Assembly: GCF_000243235.1 (NCBI RefSeq) | Contig: NZ_JH594606.1 | Location: 1,446,771 to 1,510,770, forward strand | From: Gillisia limnaea DSM 15749 | GTDB lineage: Bacteria > Bacteroidota > Bacteroidia > Flavobacteriales > Flavobacteriaceae | Reading direction: 5' to 3' | Length of the DNA: 64,000 bases | Shown: one piece after another, positions 63,848-64,000 of the stretch | How positions within the stretch are numbered: position 1 is the first letter of the stretch | How the letters are laid out: the number at the start of each line of letters is the position of its first letter | Notes under the pieces: generated by a model | What the model was told of the DNA's origin: nothing | Databases searched by the model: none | The model's input: only the letters and a program-made list of their open reading frames with translations | Translations under genes and position numbers: made by a program

Positions 63848-64000
63848 TTTCTTCCTTCGTTGTACTCAGGGAGACAAAAACTCCCCGGCTTGTCATTCTG
63901 AACGCAGTGAAGAATCCCGCGTACTACCAGGGCGAATCATGTTTGAAAGACGATGTAATTTTCAGTGCTCATCTTCCTCTCCCCTCGTCTCTACGTCCCT
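63848..64000 (+). mobile_element. 276-bp inverted-repeat element, copy 4 (cut by window edge)
   Basis: The first 153 bp match copies 1-3 (TTTCTTCCTTCGTTGTACTC, GTCATTCTGAACG, GAAGAATCCCGC) with small changes. The second arm lies beyond the window. Confidence 0.75.

Overview
The window reads as a chromosomal piece of a marine-type member of the Flavobacteriaceae (Bacteroidota), close in gene content to Gramella, Salegentibacter, Salinimicrobium or Zunongwangia. The genus is a guess. The evidence is the gene families (GYDIA-type GHMP kinase, class II HMG-CoA reductase, DPP IV beside a POT transporter, MreBCD/PBP2/RodA behind purH), the Bacteroidota promoter signature TAnnTTTG with an upstream TTG, weak or absent Shine-Dalgarno sequences, and lipoproteins with short lipoboxes.

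Left part (1-30.3 kb): a conserved core. A truncated MacB-like ABC permease is followed by purH-mreB-mreC-mreD-mrdA-rodA (wall elongation machine), a Prc-type protease, surE-hypothetical-lpxB-NlpC/P60-comEC, a thioredoxin-like protein, a peptide transporter with DPP IV, two mevalonate-pathway genes (HMG-CoA reductase and GYDIA kinase), and a long minus-strand cluster: coaX, beta-barrel protein, TPR protein, lptC, small membrane protein, CNNM/CorC-like protein, SurA/PpiD-like foldase. Two strong bidirectional hairpins close converging units at 7.7 and 22.4 kb.

Middle (30.2-57.4 kb): a tRNA-Phe marks the border to an accessory region. Just behind it lie four tandem partial copies of the tRNA 3' end, a ParE-toxin remnant, an internally deleted ATPase pseudogene and a cluster of iterated motifs that may be an insertion-sequence end. 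Then comes a surface polysaccharide locus almost entirely on the minus strand: Wzi, Wzc-type tyrosine kinase, Wza, a two-part YjbH with an alanine-rich lipoprotein, WecA-like initiating transferase, WecG, seven further glycosyltransferase genes or fragments, a Wzy-like polymerase, a Wzx flippase, and GDP-fucose supply (manC, cupin, gmd, fcl). Together they describe Wzx/Wzy-dependent synthesis of a probably fucose-containing capsule or exopolysaccharide, assembled on undecaprenyl phosphate and exported through Wza/Wzc. One glycosyltransferase is split by a frameshift at a run of eight T, and another survives only as a 72-residue tail.

Right part (57.4-64 kb): mostly repeats. Arrays of a 7-bp unit (GCTGTAG, GCTTTAG, GCGGTAG, GCTTATA and similar), four near-identical copies of a 276-bp element with internal inverted repeats, and other minisatellites separate three small cargo units: a MazF-type toxin-antitoxin pair and two AAA+ ATPases of the DUF4143 type. 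The heptamer arrays also occur at 37.3-38.0 kb, against the wza promoter, and at 56.3 kb, between manC and its cupin gene. They touch or nearly touch the stop codons of four genes. This heptamer system is the most unusual signal in the window; I do not recognise it as a described element.
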